A stretch of DNA of 64,000 nucleotides from positions 674,215 through 738,214 of the forward strand of contig SIJG01000008.1 of the NCBI GenBank assembly GCA_023374025.1, written 5' to 3'. Positions 13,042-23,935 of this stretch are shown piece by piece. Numbering within the stretch: position 1 is the stretch's first letter; each line of letters opens with the position of its first letter. Position numbers and translations under genes: made by a program. The DNA is from Heterodera schachtii. Lineage: Eukaryota > Nematoda > Chromadorea > Rhabditida > Heteroderidae. The notes below the pieces were generated by a model. It was not told where the DNA came from, did not search any database, and saw nothing but the letters and a program-made list of their open reading frames with translations.

Positions 13042-13386
13042 TTAACTTTTTTAGAGTAAAAAAGGCGCTGATCACTAATCCGTGCACGGATTTTGCAAAA
13101 TCATTGATTTTATCTATGATTTTTCATTAAGTACTTGAATTTTTTGAAAATCTTTGTTTTTTAAAAATTATGTTTTCGATAATTTCGATATTCTGAATGG
13201 TGTATAATAACGACAGCACATTTTTACTCATCTTTGTTGAACCAATCATTTCTGCTGTAAAAGTCACAAAAACCCAAACAAATTACCTAATGTATTCAAG
13301 CGAAAGACAACAAATAAATGTGAGGAGCAATTATCAGATCAATTTCCATTCCTAATGATCGATCAGAATTCTCATTTTCTAAATAT

Positions 13387-14703
13387 TCATTTCTTCTGCT
13401 CTCCGCTGGGCCCGGGATTTATTTTCAGACGATTTTTTGCGTTCATTTGTCCCGTCTTTGGTGGAGACAATGGCCTAAATGAAGTGCAATTTGAATCAGC
13501 TTAACAGTTTAACAATGGCAAACACTCACCCAAATTCATAAAGATGAAAGTTGACATTGTCCAAATTGTCCGTCTTTTCGTCCACCCATTGAATCGTCTT
13601 CCCAATTTGGCATCGCTTCAACACTAAATCGATGTATCCATTGTAAGCTTCTTGCTCGTTTTCTTTCTCCAATGTAAGCATTTCTTTAGTCCGTTCGTTC
13701 ATCAATTCAAATGACTCAATTTTCTTTGATTCAAGCAGATTAAGTCCAAATCCAAATATGTAGCTGGCCGAAGGAGTGGTGGCATGGAGAAATGCCTAAA
13801 ATGGGAAATGAAAATCAATGACAATTAATCCAAATATTTTACAGAAATGTGGTCACACCTCTTTGAAACTGTTGACCCATTCTGTGGCTATTAACGTATA
13901 ATCATCTTTAACACAAAGCAATTGCTTTGGCTGGCCGTCTTTTGTCGGAGTGTGCAACCATTTGGACAATGCTTGGCCAGCAGTTGCATTTGGCCCATCA
14001 TCAGCAATTGAATCGGGCAACAAAAAACCGGAATGGATTGAAAAAATGTCGAGGCCGGAGAGAATTGTCGGCGAAATGTGACTACGCAAATTGTCCAAAT
14101 GTTGGCCATTGGTAAAGACAAAACGGCGAATGTTTGTCGCAAAAATGGGCCAAATTTCGCGGGCAAAAACATCCCAAATTGGCTGGAACTTCTTGGCATT
14201 GGGGTAAGGCACATGCAATTCCAAATCAATGCATTTGTCAAAAATTTGCTCATTGGAACGAAGAAATGTGATGACGGAATGATCCATGTACCTGAAAGTA
14301 AATCCTTTATCATTTAATAATTCTTTGAATTTTGTTTGATTTACTCAATCTGAAGGTTCTTAAGTCGAATTTTGTTGGGCAGCGGACGGTCGGGCAAAGG
14401 AAATCGCGCAACTTCGTCATTGCCTTTCTCAACAAACAATTGTGCTTTTGTTCCCATCTTGCTAATTATTATCCATTTCCAAATTGTCAATTCTTCTGTT
14501 AGCCCATTGAAATGTTTGTCCACCAGCCCATTGAAACGGGGCGAAAGCAATGCCATTTTGAGGCCGAGTTGAAGACGGTCAAAAAAGGGGAGAGTGTCCA
14601 TCCAAACATCATTACACACCCAACTGAAATTGTGGAAAATTTAATTAGGTAAATTAGATTTGCAATCTGAAAAATTTTCTTACCGTCGTCTGTTCACTTT
14701 CAT
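13387..14703 (-). CDS. F-box-like protein of a cyst-nematode multigene family
   Basis: Exons 14703-14684 (ATG), 14623-14345, 14291-13859, 13795 to about 13530, and a short last exon ending at TGA 13387. The start MKVNRRRWVCNDVWMDTLPF leads into an F-box-like segment (FFDRLQLGLKMALLSPRFN). A long C-terminal region follows with family landmarks: PNKIRLKNLQIEYMDHSV, REIWPIFATNIRRFVF, QALSKWLHTPTKDGQPKQLLC, and an acid/base-rich end. I know this layout from large paralogous sets in Globodera genomes. F-box proteins generally supply substrate choice to SCF ubiquitin ligases, but no substrate can be named. The last intron phase gives the ending GPLSPPKTGQMNAKNRLK; this end is less certain than the rest. 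Confidence 0.75.
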
Positions 14704-15611
14704 GACCACGCGGAGACTTCGTCGTTTTGCAAATGTCACAAATGAACCCAACGGCTTCTGTTGCTTTTAAAAAAAATAATTTAGCCTAAAATAAGGAAAA
14801 CTTTTTGAAAAAATTTGCACAAAAATGAAGTGTGGATTTGTTTTTCATTCTCATTTATATATTTTCATGTGAAGTCAAAGTCAGTGTTATGAATTTCAAA
14901 TGCTAAACGGATTTTTATTAACCAAAATCGCTTTTTTTTGATTCGGAAATGGTAAATCAACGGAAAATATGAATTCTTTTTTTAATTTGCACTAATAAAA
15001 GAATCTAAGCATGTAAATTCAAACTGACTGAATTTCGACTTCTCTTCACTTACATAATTGACCTTTCACCATGGTATTTGATCAAACGATTATGTTTTGT
15101 ACAGTTCTAATATTGAAAGTGACCATTTGGACCCAATTTTGGCTATTTCAACAAAATATGTATTGAACCGATTCAGAATTTGTGTCTAAAAATTCACAAG
15201 AAAATTTTTTTTTGAAATTTTCAAATAAGTTAAACTACGAATTGCAAATGCAGCAATCCGTGTCCAGACATTTTCGCCTCGGATTGCGCCTATGTCCAAA
15301 ATCCGATTCAAATTAAAATTTTCAAGCCCTGCTGATAGCCTAAAACCGCAAAAGTGTGGTAACCCATCAATCCTAAACGTTACTGTAATGCCGTCTTTTA
15401 ATCACTGTGTCAATACGAAACGAAGCTATTTTAGTGGTGTATGTTTAATTGGATTTAGTATAAAACCCTAATGATACGGTAAAATGACCGTACATTTCAA
15501 TTAATTAATAGAAAATCCTTCAAAATTGGTAGTCGTTAATTAATTAAAATAAAATATTATCTTTTTATGAAAATAAGTAAAAATTGAATAGTGAAAATGC
15601 TTTGGCTTCGT
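14704..15611. other. Intergenic, AT-rich
   Basis: Region between the F-box-like gene and the 3' end of carboxylesterase 1. I see no coding region or structured RNA. The F-box-like gene's promoter should lie here because it reads leftward. Confidence 0.4.
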
Positions 15612-18600
15612 TCAAAATTGGCCCCTAATTAAGTCAATCTTCGGGTGTTTTGTTTGCATTTGCGTCCAAAATTGGGCCCTGCCAATTTCCTCCTCCATTT
15701 TCGGGTTCATTTTCGGCATTGGCATTTCGATCAACAAATGCACAAAACTTTCTAATGGATCCTTCGGGGCCAACGGAAGCCATTGGACGGTACTGTGGTC
15801 GGATGACGGATTACTGTAACCATTTGTTTCAAATCAAATTTTCTTTATAATTACCCTGTTTTAACAAAATTAATCACAGTTTCCATCAGAAAGTTGCTGA
15901 TCAATTTGTCATTGGCATTGAATTCAAAACGATACACTCTAAAGAATGAAAGTATTATTAATTTACACATTCCATTTTTTGTTTTTTTAACAGTTTACTT
16001 TCGGTCGAAAAAATAAATAAAATCGTTGGCGTGGAAATTTTCTGAAAATGAAATTTATTTGTAAATTTGATACTTTTGCAGTTTAAATTATATTTTTAAC
16101 ACACTTTTTATGCCTATAAATGCACATATATTACATCAAATTTTAAATTGATAAATGCAAATATTATTAAGCTATATTTGTCATCTATTAATTTAAAATT
16201 TGTGATAAAAATGATAAAAAAAATTCGTTGAAAATGCTTTTCAACAAAAAAAACTCTTCAACTTAAAAGTGCGCTGACAAAGTTAGAAAAGCATCAATGA
16301 CAGAAATATTTAAATTTAATTATTATTTTAATTTATTTGCTAATTAATAAATCATAACTTAGCTTAAACTTAGTCAAATTGATAAAACTATAATTGGTTA
16401 TTTCTGAAAAAGTCATTAAGGAATTAAATGTGTTATGTATAAATTAATTTAAAAAATTCATTGTCGAAGCTTTACTTTTTGGGTCTAACTTTTTGTAAAT
16501 TTTTTAAATTTACATAAGATAAAGGGATATGTATACGGTGAATAGCAAGTTTCATTAATTTAATTAATCTAAGCTACGTTATGATTTATTAATTAGCAAA
16601 TAAATTTAAATAATAATTAAATTTAATTATTTCTATCTTTGATTCTTTTGTAACTTCGGCTCCTCGCGAAATTTAAAAGAATTCATTAATTTAATAAATT
16701 TCTCACTAAGTCCGTTTTTTTGAGCCAATTTCAAATTTTTCAAATTCAGCGTCCGTTTTTTGCAGAAGAGTAAATAAAATTAGTCTTTTTTTAAATTTTC
16801 ATTCTAAAAATTTTCTGTAATAAATTTGTACATTTTAGGCATAAAAATGTGTGTTAAAAAATACCGTTTTAAACTGCAAAAGTACCGTAATTTTTACGTA
16901 TTTATTTTGTCCGTTTTTGTTTTTCTTACGTCTGACTTTGACCACTTTTGGTAAGATCACTTCGTTGAAATAAGTGTTTTTGAAGAAGTAAATTGGCCAC
17001 CCCTTTTGCGCCTTTTGCGCCGCCTCCCAAATGACCGGCACGGCGAATTGGAGGTCAGACAAAAGCTGAAAAAACATTTTTAAATGCTAATTACCATTTC
17101 CAATTTATTTATTTTTCATTTTATTTTCGCTTTTCCTTTTTTCCCTTACCAAAGTGATTTTCCTCACATAATATTCGCCCTCATTTTCAATTCTCTCCAC
17201 CGCTTTGTCTCTGGTGTAAAATTGCACAATTTCTCGTTGCAATTCCGTCGCCATTTGCTGGCCAAATAATTCGCGTTTTGCCACAAAGTTTTGGACAAAC
17301 ATTTCAAAGCGTCGTCTGTCAAAATTGGCCATTTCGTCCCATGGAATTGCATAAAGTGAAATGCTGTCGTTGTGACCGATGGCCAATGCTTTGGGAATTA
17401 TTCAAATTTCAGCAATAGTCTTAATCAATCACTCCATAAAAGTGTCTCTAAATCGGCAATTCCAATCACTGTGGGCTTCGGCGGTGCCCTTTCGATCAGT
17501 TGCGGAATGTCCGCCGGCAGAAAGTCGCCGTCCAAAAGGGGGCCCCATTTGGTGAAGTCGTATTCCTGGCGAGTTTTGCCCTTTGGGAAGGGGATTCACA
17601 TTCACCTCATTCAATTAAGCAATCAGTTTGCTCATTAGCTGATTGACTTGGCTTTTGTTCCCTTTCCCTACCACTTTTTCGACCCCTTCGAACAATTCGT
17701 CCACCGTTCTCCCCTTAAAGCACTCTTTGATTCCTTCCCGTCCATTCTCAGTGCAATTAATCGCTGCTGCTAATTGGGCAGTTTCGTTAATTACGCGTCC
17801 ATTTAGTGCCCACGCGGACAAAGGCGAACCGCTCAATTGGACGCACTTTTGGAAAAGACCTTCAAAATGGTGGCCAATTTGTGCATTTGATATGTGGAAC
17901 TTGTTTAAATTTTGCAAATGTCTTCTCCATCGTTTTGCCTTGGCTATGCGGCGAAAGTCCGAGGAAAGAAACGCTGGCGGCGCCGGCACTTTCGCCAAAA
18001 AGGGTAATGTCCGCAGGGTTTCCTCCAAATTGCGCAATGTTTTCAGAAACGAATTCCAACGCGGCGAATTGGTCCCAAAGGCCGAAGTTTCCTGCGATAA
18101 ATCTCATTTGATTAATTCCCAATTTAGCAAATTGCTTTTCACCTGCCATTTGCTTATCGCCCGTCGATGAAAATCCTGCAAAAAATGGCATTAATTTTCA
18201 AAGTTTAATTAAAGTATTTAATAATAAATTATTCAAATTTTACAGTAATCCCAGACAACAAATACAGTAACCCACCGATTACGCCGAGTCTGTACTGAAT
18301 GGAAACCACCACAATACCAGCGGACACATATCGCATGCCCAAATCAGTGTAATTGTCGAAGTCGGCCGCTGATCCGACTTCGAAAGCACCGCCATGGATC
18401 AGAAAAAGGACGGGGAAAAGCGGCGAATGACGACGACGGCGGTGGACGGAAGAAGCGGACAGACGACGATTTATGAAAGCAATTAAGGAATATTAGGGAA
18501 TAATTAGGGATCAATTAAGGAATATTAGGGAAGGAATTCAAATGCAATATTTTTCATCAATTAATTCCGTCCCTTTCGGATTTCTGTGGATTTATTCTTC

Positions 18601-19041
18601 GGTTCACCTTTTTCTGAGAGAATGTTGGTGGGGCGTGAAAATGTTCAGGTAAAGACAGTCCTCGCTGCATTTGTTGCACAGTTCGCGCGCGTGCGGCACG
18701 CACGGGGAAACGGGACGGATGGCATTTCGAACGCCGTGCCAACGCTTTGGGGGAATTGGCTTCTTAAAAATCCCAAGGAAAAGCATTGAAAAGCAAAAAA
18801 TGTTTCGGTAAACCTCAAACCGAAATTCGCCAATTGGCGGCGTAGCGAAGGGAATGCCAAAGAAAACATCGACGGAACGAAAACGAAAAGCGGAGGGAGG
18901 CGGAGAAAGGGAATGGACAAAGCCTTTGACTCGGCCGAATTTTGTTGGGACAACGGGAAAAAGGGGGTCAGAAAAAGCGGGGATAAGCAGCAGAAAAAGG
19001 GCAAAAAGGGAAAAGGGAAGGAGAAAAAGCGAGGAGAACAT
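15612..19041 (-). CDS. Type-B carboxylesterase 1 (canonical catalytic residues)
   Basis: An alpha/beta-hydrolase of the carboxylesterase/cholinesterase family. The signal peptide ([23 protein letters not shown] 19041) is followed by the family landmarks [29 protein letters not shown] (about 18650), the oxyanion HGGAF (about 18390) and the nucleophile elbow GESAG (about 18035). Next come [18 protein letters not shown], the acid Glu in GIADLETLL (about 17440), and the His in NFHANDFIY (about 16020). The C-terminal exon (15830-15612) ends ...[11 protein letters not shown] then stop. Unlike the other two esterases here it has no C-terminal hydrophobic tail, so the product is predicted soluble and secreted. 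Exon structure matches esterases 2 and 3, so the three are paralogues. The substrate is unknown; xenobiotic esters or a role as a secreted enzyme are guesses. The large intron at 16060-16830 holds an inverted-repeat element. Confidence 0.85.
16269..16669. mobile_element. AT-rich inverted-repeat element (copy A) in an esterase intron
   Basis: Left arm 16269-16380 and right arm 16551-16669 are inverted copies, including gcaaataaatttaaataataa and taaatcataac...agcttaaacttag motifs. Both arms also match the element at 32.2-32.8 kb. The terminus resembles gctgacaaagttagaaaag / cttttgtaacttcggc. There is no coding capacity. Confidence 0.6.
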
Positions 19042-20080
19042 CGCTAAAAGGGAATTGGCAAATAAGCAATTAATAACTAATTAATTAATTATTATTATTA
19101 ATAATTATTAATTAACAAATAATTAATTAATTAAGCAAAAATCGACAAAAATGCGCAGAAAAAACATTCAGCAGAAGGGAGGCTGAATGTGTGTTGTGAA
19201 CTTTATTTACAATATTATTTCCCTTTCTCTTATCAATTTCCAATAGATTTATGAAGCAAAAGATATGAAAAATATTAAACAAAAAAAAGGTAATTTAATT
19301 TTGTAAAATTAAATTTAAAAAATTCATTTAACTTCCTAAAAATTTTAAAGCTCAGCATTTTTCAATATTTACTGAAAAATCAAAGAAAAATAAATAATTA
19401 AAATGGAAATATAAAAGGCAATTATTAAATAAACAAATTAAACCATCGAAGAGAGGAGAAAACAGTGCGCCAAACTGTGACAGCCCAATCGAATTTGAAA
19501 AAAACAACAACCAATTATTCATTCTTTACCATTGTAATCTTTGGCTTTTTAAACCTTTTGGAGAAAGTGAACGTGATAATTATCCAATCTAATTAAATGC
19601 ACATAAATCGCAAAATATGCATATTATAGTGAAAAATATGCACACGAATTTTTCCAAATTAAATTCATTAAATTTAAGCTAAAATATCGAAAATACTAAA
19701 TATGAAAATCATTTTAGAAGAAAAACATAAAAAAGGCGCTAAAATGCACAAAGATGCAAAATATGCATATGGAAATACGTCCTAGAAGCTTCAAAACAAA
19801 CTCAAAACATTTTCGTACGTTCGAGGCCTCCCAAAACCAGAAAAAAAATGCATATGCATATAATTACATAGCCAAGTGATTGTTATGGTAAAAATTTTGC
19901 AGAAAACAGCAAATATTAAAATTAAAAAATATATATTTGTTGAAATTTCGCAAAAAAAAAAAATCATAAAGCATTTTGGCCCCTTAAACGAATATAAAGC
20001 AAAAAAATTTTAATTAAAATGAATTAAATTATCTTAAAATATTTTCAATTTTATGATCAATAAAATTAAAAAAGAACGAT
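19042..20080. other. Intergenic, AT-rich
   Basis: Extremely AT-rich (runs of taattaatt near 19080-19130). No supported gene. The promoter of carboxylesterase 1 should lie just above 19041. Confidence 0.4.
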
Positions 20081-20154
20081 TGACACGAGCCGGGTTCGAA
20101 CCGGCGACCTCGAGTGTGTGAGACTCGCGTGATAACCAACTACACCACCGTGCC
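20081..20154 (-). tRNA. tRNA-Val (anticodon CAC)
   Basis: The minus strand folds as a cloverleaf. The acceptor stem is GGCACGG paired with TCGTGTC (two G-U pairs). The D arm runs GTGTAGTTGGTTATCAC. The anticodon stem is CGAGT/ACTCG with loop CTCACAC, giving anticodon CAC. The T stem is GCCGG/CCGGC with loop TTCGAAC, and the discriminator is A. There is no intron. Both internal promoter boxes are intact (TGTAGTTGG, GGTTCGAACCC). CCA is not encoded, as expected for a eukaryote. It decodes GUG. Confidence 0.93.
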
Positions 20155-20520
20155 TTGCTCCAATGAATTAATATCGCTTTCATTTTCTGAAATATTTTGC
20201 TTTTTTAAAAACTATTATACATACTTCTTTTTTTCATGTCACTTAAATTAGCCTTTCTTCGTCCAATAAAAAAACAAATTTACTTGTTTAAAAGTCCGTT
20301 TGCTTTTTTGCTTTTACATAAAATTGCGATTAGCAAAATATCGAACATTTGGAGGAATTCGAGATTTTTCAGGCTTTGATGCAAATTCCGAAGAAATAAT
20401 TAATTTAATTCCTTGCTTTTTTGAATTTTATTTTTGTTTACACTTTCCCAATTGTTTTTTTTTTTTTGTGTTTCTTTCCATTTTAATTCTTCGCTTTTTA
20501 ATAAAATAATATTTAAAATA

Positions 20521-20802
20521 TTAAATAAATACATATAAATTAAATGAATTGAATAAATTCGCACTTTCCTTCGCATTGTCATTGTTTCTCTGTGGCTTGT
20601 CCATGTTTAATATTTCTTTTCCCGGTTTCAATTGCCCCCCCCCCTTTTTTCCATTTTCTTTTCCCCTTTTTTTTCCTCTTAAAAGTCGCGCACAATTTTT
20701 TACACCGCTAAAAAAAGCGCAACCATTACAAAGGGACACCGACGACAGAACAAACAAACAACAAATAAGCAAACAAAAGCCATAATTTATTCTGTCAGTC
20801 AT
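20521..20802 (-). CDS. Small secreted precursor with a Cys-loop and an amidation/dibasic site
   Basis: A single open frame of 93 residues from ATG 20802. Residues 1-27 form a good signal peptide (hydrophobic YGFCLLICCLFVLSSVSLC). Directly after it comes a two-cysteine segment with eight residues between the cysteines (C-AFFSGVKN-C), then ARLLR and Gly-Lys-Lys-Arg. GKKR is the classical signal for dibasic cleavage with C-terminal amidation, so a cyclic amidated peptide of about 15 residues is predicted. The spacing resembles elevenin-type neuropeptides but I cannot claim orthology. The remainder is basic and low in complexity (GKENGKKGGG). No intron is needed. The opposite strand also has an open frame, and a proline-coding C-run lies within, so this is a moderate call. 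Confidence 0.45.
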   Translation of the reverse strand: MTDRINYGFCLLICCLFVLSSVSLCNGCAFFSGVKNCARLLRGKKRGKENGKKGGGQLKPGKEILNMDKPQRNNDNAKESANLFNSFNLYVFI

Positions 20803-21318
20803 CGCACAAAAAGAAGCGAATTAAATAAAATTAATTGCCGACAAAAAAGTGCAAAATTTTGTGATTATTAGGGCAATTAATAAATGGTCGGATGGAATGA
20901 TTGATGGGAAATGGAATGAATGATTGATGGGTGAATGTGTATTTTGGTGTCACCCAAATCCATGCCATTATCCGATCCGATCACTTTGGGCTGATCATTA
21001 ACACCGATCACTCACTCATTCGCCCATTCCCTTTCTAAGTTTTCCGTACAGAACGTGTTTTTTCTCGCTTAATTATTATTGTTTTATTTTTTTGTTTTTC
21101 TTTTTTAAACAATTTCCATTTTGCATTTTTTTGTTGTTATTTTAAGGAAAGAAGTGAAATTTAAATTGAGAAAAGCTTAATAAATGCGCCATTTTCACTT
21201 CCATCAAATTTTCATTGTTTTTTCGCTGAATTTTCTGAGAATAAAATCAAAGGAAAATGAAGAGGTAAAAAATGAATAAAATAATCCGAAATTATTGAAA
21301 TTGCCTTTTTCTGTTCAG
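20803..21318. other. Intergenic; 5' exon of the cytochrome b5 gene not located
   Basis: Holds the likely promoter of the leftward secreted precursor and an unlocated first exon of the rightward tandem cytochrome b5 gene. An ATG at 21258 followed by gtaaaa gives the wrong phase for the exon at 21319. Repeats of gattgatggg occur near 20900-20930. Confidence 0.35.
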
Positions 21319-23127
21319 CCGATTGGCCCACCGATTCGAAGCCGTCCCTCCGAAGTGATCGTTCATCTCCGTGCCAATTCCTACAACATAAGCGCATTTG
21401 TGCCAAACCATCCGGGCGGAGAAGCCGTTCTTCGGCTGGTCAATGGTCAAGACATTGAGCAATACATTGAGGGACGAAAGTGCGTTTTGGGCATTTGCCA
21501 TCGGCATCGTTACGCTTATCAGGTGGCCAATTTGGCAAAATTAATTAGCATTTATTGGATTAATTACACTCAAATTTATTGAACAAATGCCAAAGCCGAT
21601 TATTGTTAGCGAATCTTTGCTTTTTTCGAGACTGACCCACCGAAACTTCGAAAATGAAATTCATTTGGTAGTACAAAACCTAATTAGCAAATGTCTTTGA
21701 TTTTTAATTGCCTTTAATTGCCTTGCTTTTGAGGTGCTCAGACAATTCGAAATGCCTTCGGATGTTATCGTTGGGGTGAAGGGCAAATTTTACAACATCA
21801 GCGCATTTGTGCCGGACCATCCGGGCGGGTCTTTTGTGCTCAGAGCGATCAACGGTCAGCAGAACGTGGAGCAGTACCTGGAGGGGCGAAAGTGCGTTTT
21901 TGGCATTTGCCACCGGCACGCCAACGCTTATGAAGTATTTTATTAATTCAAAAAAATTTGGTGCAATTAATTTGAGGGCTCAAAAGCCAGTGATAAGGAA
22001 TATTTAAAAGTTTGTAAATGGTGCCCGATAAATCGGAGATAAACATTAGTTAAAATGATTTTTTAACACATATGTTTAATGAAGTCAAACATTAAGTGAA
22101 TTGGCCTTAAGGTGCTCAGCCAATTGGAAATGTCCGGCTTAAACACCGCCGCCGCCGCCCCTTCTACCGTATTCCCATCAACCGCCGTCCCTCCTACAGT
22201 CTTCCCCCATACCGTAATCGCCTCACCTTTGTCCTCTTTCCCTTCTCTCGGCCATTTCCAAAATTCTTCAACTTCTCTTTTAATTGTTCCGCATTTTCCC
22301 GGGACAAAAGTTAAAGCACAGCAAAGGCAATTAGCACAATCATTAGCCAAGCAAAGCGACAAAACAAATGAAAACGAAAAAGAACAGACAAATGAAGGGA
22401 AGCGAAACAATCGGACGGAATTGGCATTTGCCAATGATTTTCCAACGCAAAACGAAACGAAAAGGGGCAAAGTATTAAAGGAAGAACAAATTGGAAAAGA
22501 AATGAAAGGAAAAGCGCCGAAAAGAAAAAACAATGAAACGGCGACGGAGGAAAAGCAAAGGGACGGAAAAGGAAAAAGAAATGGGGGAAAAGAGAGGACA
22601 GAAGCAAAAGAAAAAGAAGCGAACAGCAAAAAAGGAAATGAAAAAGAGACGAAAAGCGAACAAAAAGCGAAAGGGGAGGAGGAAAAGCGGAGGAAAAGGG
22701 CAAAAAGTGAGCAGAAGAAAGAGAAAGAGGTGAGAGGGAGTAACAATCAAAGTGAGAGAGAGAGAGCAGAGAGAAAGAAAGGACAGAGAAAGAGGAGGGA
22801 GAGAGAGAGGGAGGGAGAGAGAGAGAGAGTGAGAGATGAGGGAGGGAGAGAGAAAGATGGGAGAGAAAGAGAGAGAGAGAGAGAGATGGGGAAGGGAGAG
22901 AGAGGGAGACGGAGGGAGAAAGACACTATATTTTTTTGCTCAATTTTCTATATTAAAAATCGAAAATTGATTTTCACCTCATTTGTCAGGTGAAATCAAC
23001 GGACAATCAGCCAGAAATGGGCAAATGCCGAGGGCGGCGGATGCGCGGAAACGGAGGGTGCCGCTCTGTCTGTTCGTCAGACGGGCGGAAGAATCACCAC
23101 ACAATTACGAATGTGCTTGATTTGTGA
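21319..23127 (+). CDS. Tandem cytochrome b5-like domains with a Lys/Glu-rich tail
   Basis: Exons 21319-21522, 21734-21934, 22112-22729 and 22990-23127 are all phase 0. The first two each encode one cytochrome b5-like fold: YNISAFVP-x-HPGG, (G)QDIEQYIEGRKC or the paralogous NVEQYLEGRKC, GICHRH-x-x-AY, continuing into VLRQFEM or VLSQLEM. The HPGG histidine and the CHRH histidine(s) would be the heme ligands. The spacing recalls the N-terminal b5 domain of fatty-acid 2-hydroxylase (HRHS-x-x-A), but no hydroxylase domain follows. Exon 3 begins with a Pro/Thr/Val-rich stretch and becomes extremely Lys/Glu-rich (about 150 residues), and exon 4 is a short Arg/Cys-rich end (CRGRRMRGNGGCRSVCSS). The 5' end and start codon are not located. 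The (GA)n tract at 22730-22989 is read as intron because gtgaga follows 22729. Function unknown; electron carriage or heme binding is inferred. Confidence 0.65.
22350..22925 (+). repeat. Long purine tract ending in (GA)n
   Basis: About 570 bases are nearly all A and G on the plus strand. The first part is coding (Lys/Glu/Arg codons) and the second (22740-22925) is an imperfect gagaga microsatellite lying in the intron. A second such tract lies at 23130-23350, past the stop codon. Confidence 0.75.
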
Positions 23128-23722
23128 GGGGAGGAGATGCAAAAGGAAAAACAGTGGAAGGAAGAGGAAGAAGGAAGACAAAGGGAAGAGGAAGAAGAAG
23201 GCACGAAAAGCGGGAAAAGAAGCGAAGCTCAAGCAACAGAACGAAAAGAGGAAGAGGAAGAAGAAGAGGAGGAAAGGGAAGAAGGAGGAAGGGGAAGAAG
23301 AAGGAGGAGGAAGGGGAAAAAGAAGGAAGAGAGTGGGGGGGGGAGGTAAATAAGAAAAAAGTGATATGTCAAGAACAGCCGAAAGCATTGTAAATTCATG
23401 TCCAATTTGGAAATTGAATAGAAACGCAAAAAATAATTATACTTTTATTTGTATAAATAAAAATTTCGAAAATATTTTTTATTTGTAAAAACATTTAATT
23501 TTCGTAATTGGTGCTTTATAATTTTTAACTCAGAGCTTCGAAAGCTAGCACAAAATGTTTCTTTCGTTTCTCTTCGCATGCGCAAATGAAAACCTTTAAA
23601 AATCAATTATAAATATATTGTCGTTTAAATGTTTGCAATATTTTAATGAATTTTAAATTATTTTTATTTTATTTTATTATTTATTTAATTTATTTATTTT
23701 CATTTTATTTTTGCCTATTTTT
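23128..23722. other. Intergenic; purine tract then AT-rich DNA
   Basis: The purine-only stretch at 23130-23350 gives open frames in several phases on both strands, which is a composition effect and not evidence of a gene. From 23390 to 23722 the DNA is AT-rich with nothing recognised. Confidence 0.5.
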
Positions 23723-23932
23723 TTAGCATTGTCCGCTGTTTTGGCATCGATTCTTTTTCAGCGCTCTGTCATACGCTTTTTCCTGCTCCTCAAATGGCAT
23801 TTTGCGCAGTTCGTTTCGGTTCTCCTCCTCTGATTCCAATTGTCCTTCGCCATTTTCCGTCGTTTCGTTGGCGCCAAAATGTGCCAAAAAGAGAAATAAA
23901 AACAAAGCGAAACGAATGGAAGCGAAACGCAT
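23723..23932 (-). CDS. Small secreted acidic protein, about 69 residues
   Basis: One intronless open frame. The second ATG (23932) gives the best start: MRFASIRFALFLFLFLAHFG is a clean signal peptide ending near GANE. The mature part is acidic and hydrophilic (ETTENGEGQLESEEENRNEL), then basic, ending KKNRCQNSGQC with two cysteines four residues apart and the last Cys at the C-terminus. I recognise no family. Such short secreted proteins in plant-parasitic nematodes include effectors and neuropeptide precursors, but nothing here decides between them. Confidence 0.55.
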   Translation of the reverse strand: MRFASIRFALFLFLFLAHFGANETTENGEGQLESEEENRNELRKMPFEEQEKAYDRALKKNRCQNSGQC

Positions 23933-23935
23933 CAC

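Noticed and set aside
22475..22750. Long Phe/Leu/Ser-rich open frames on the minus strand
   Set aside because: They are the complement of the purine-rich coding tract; composition keeps several frames open.
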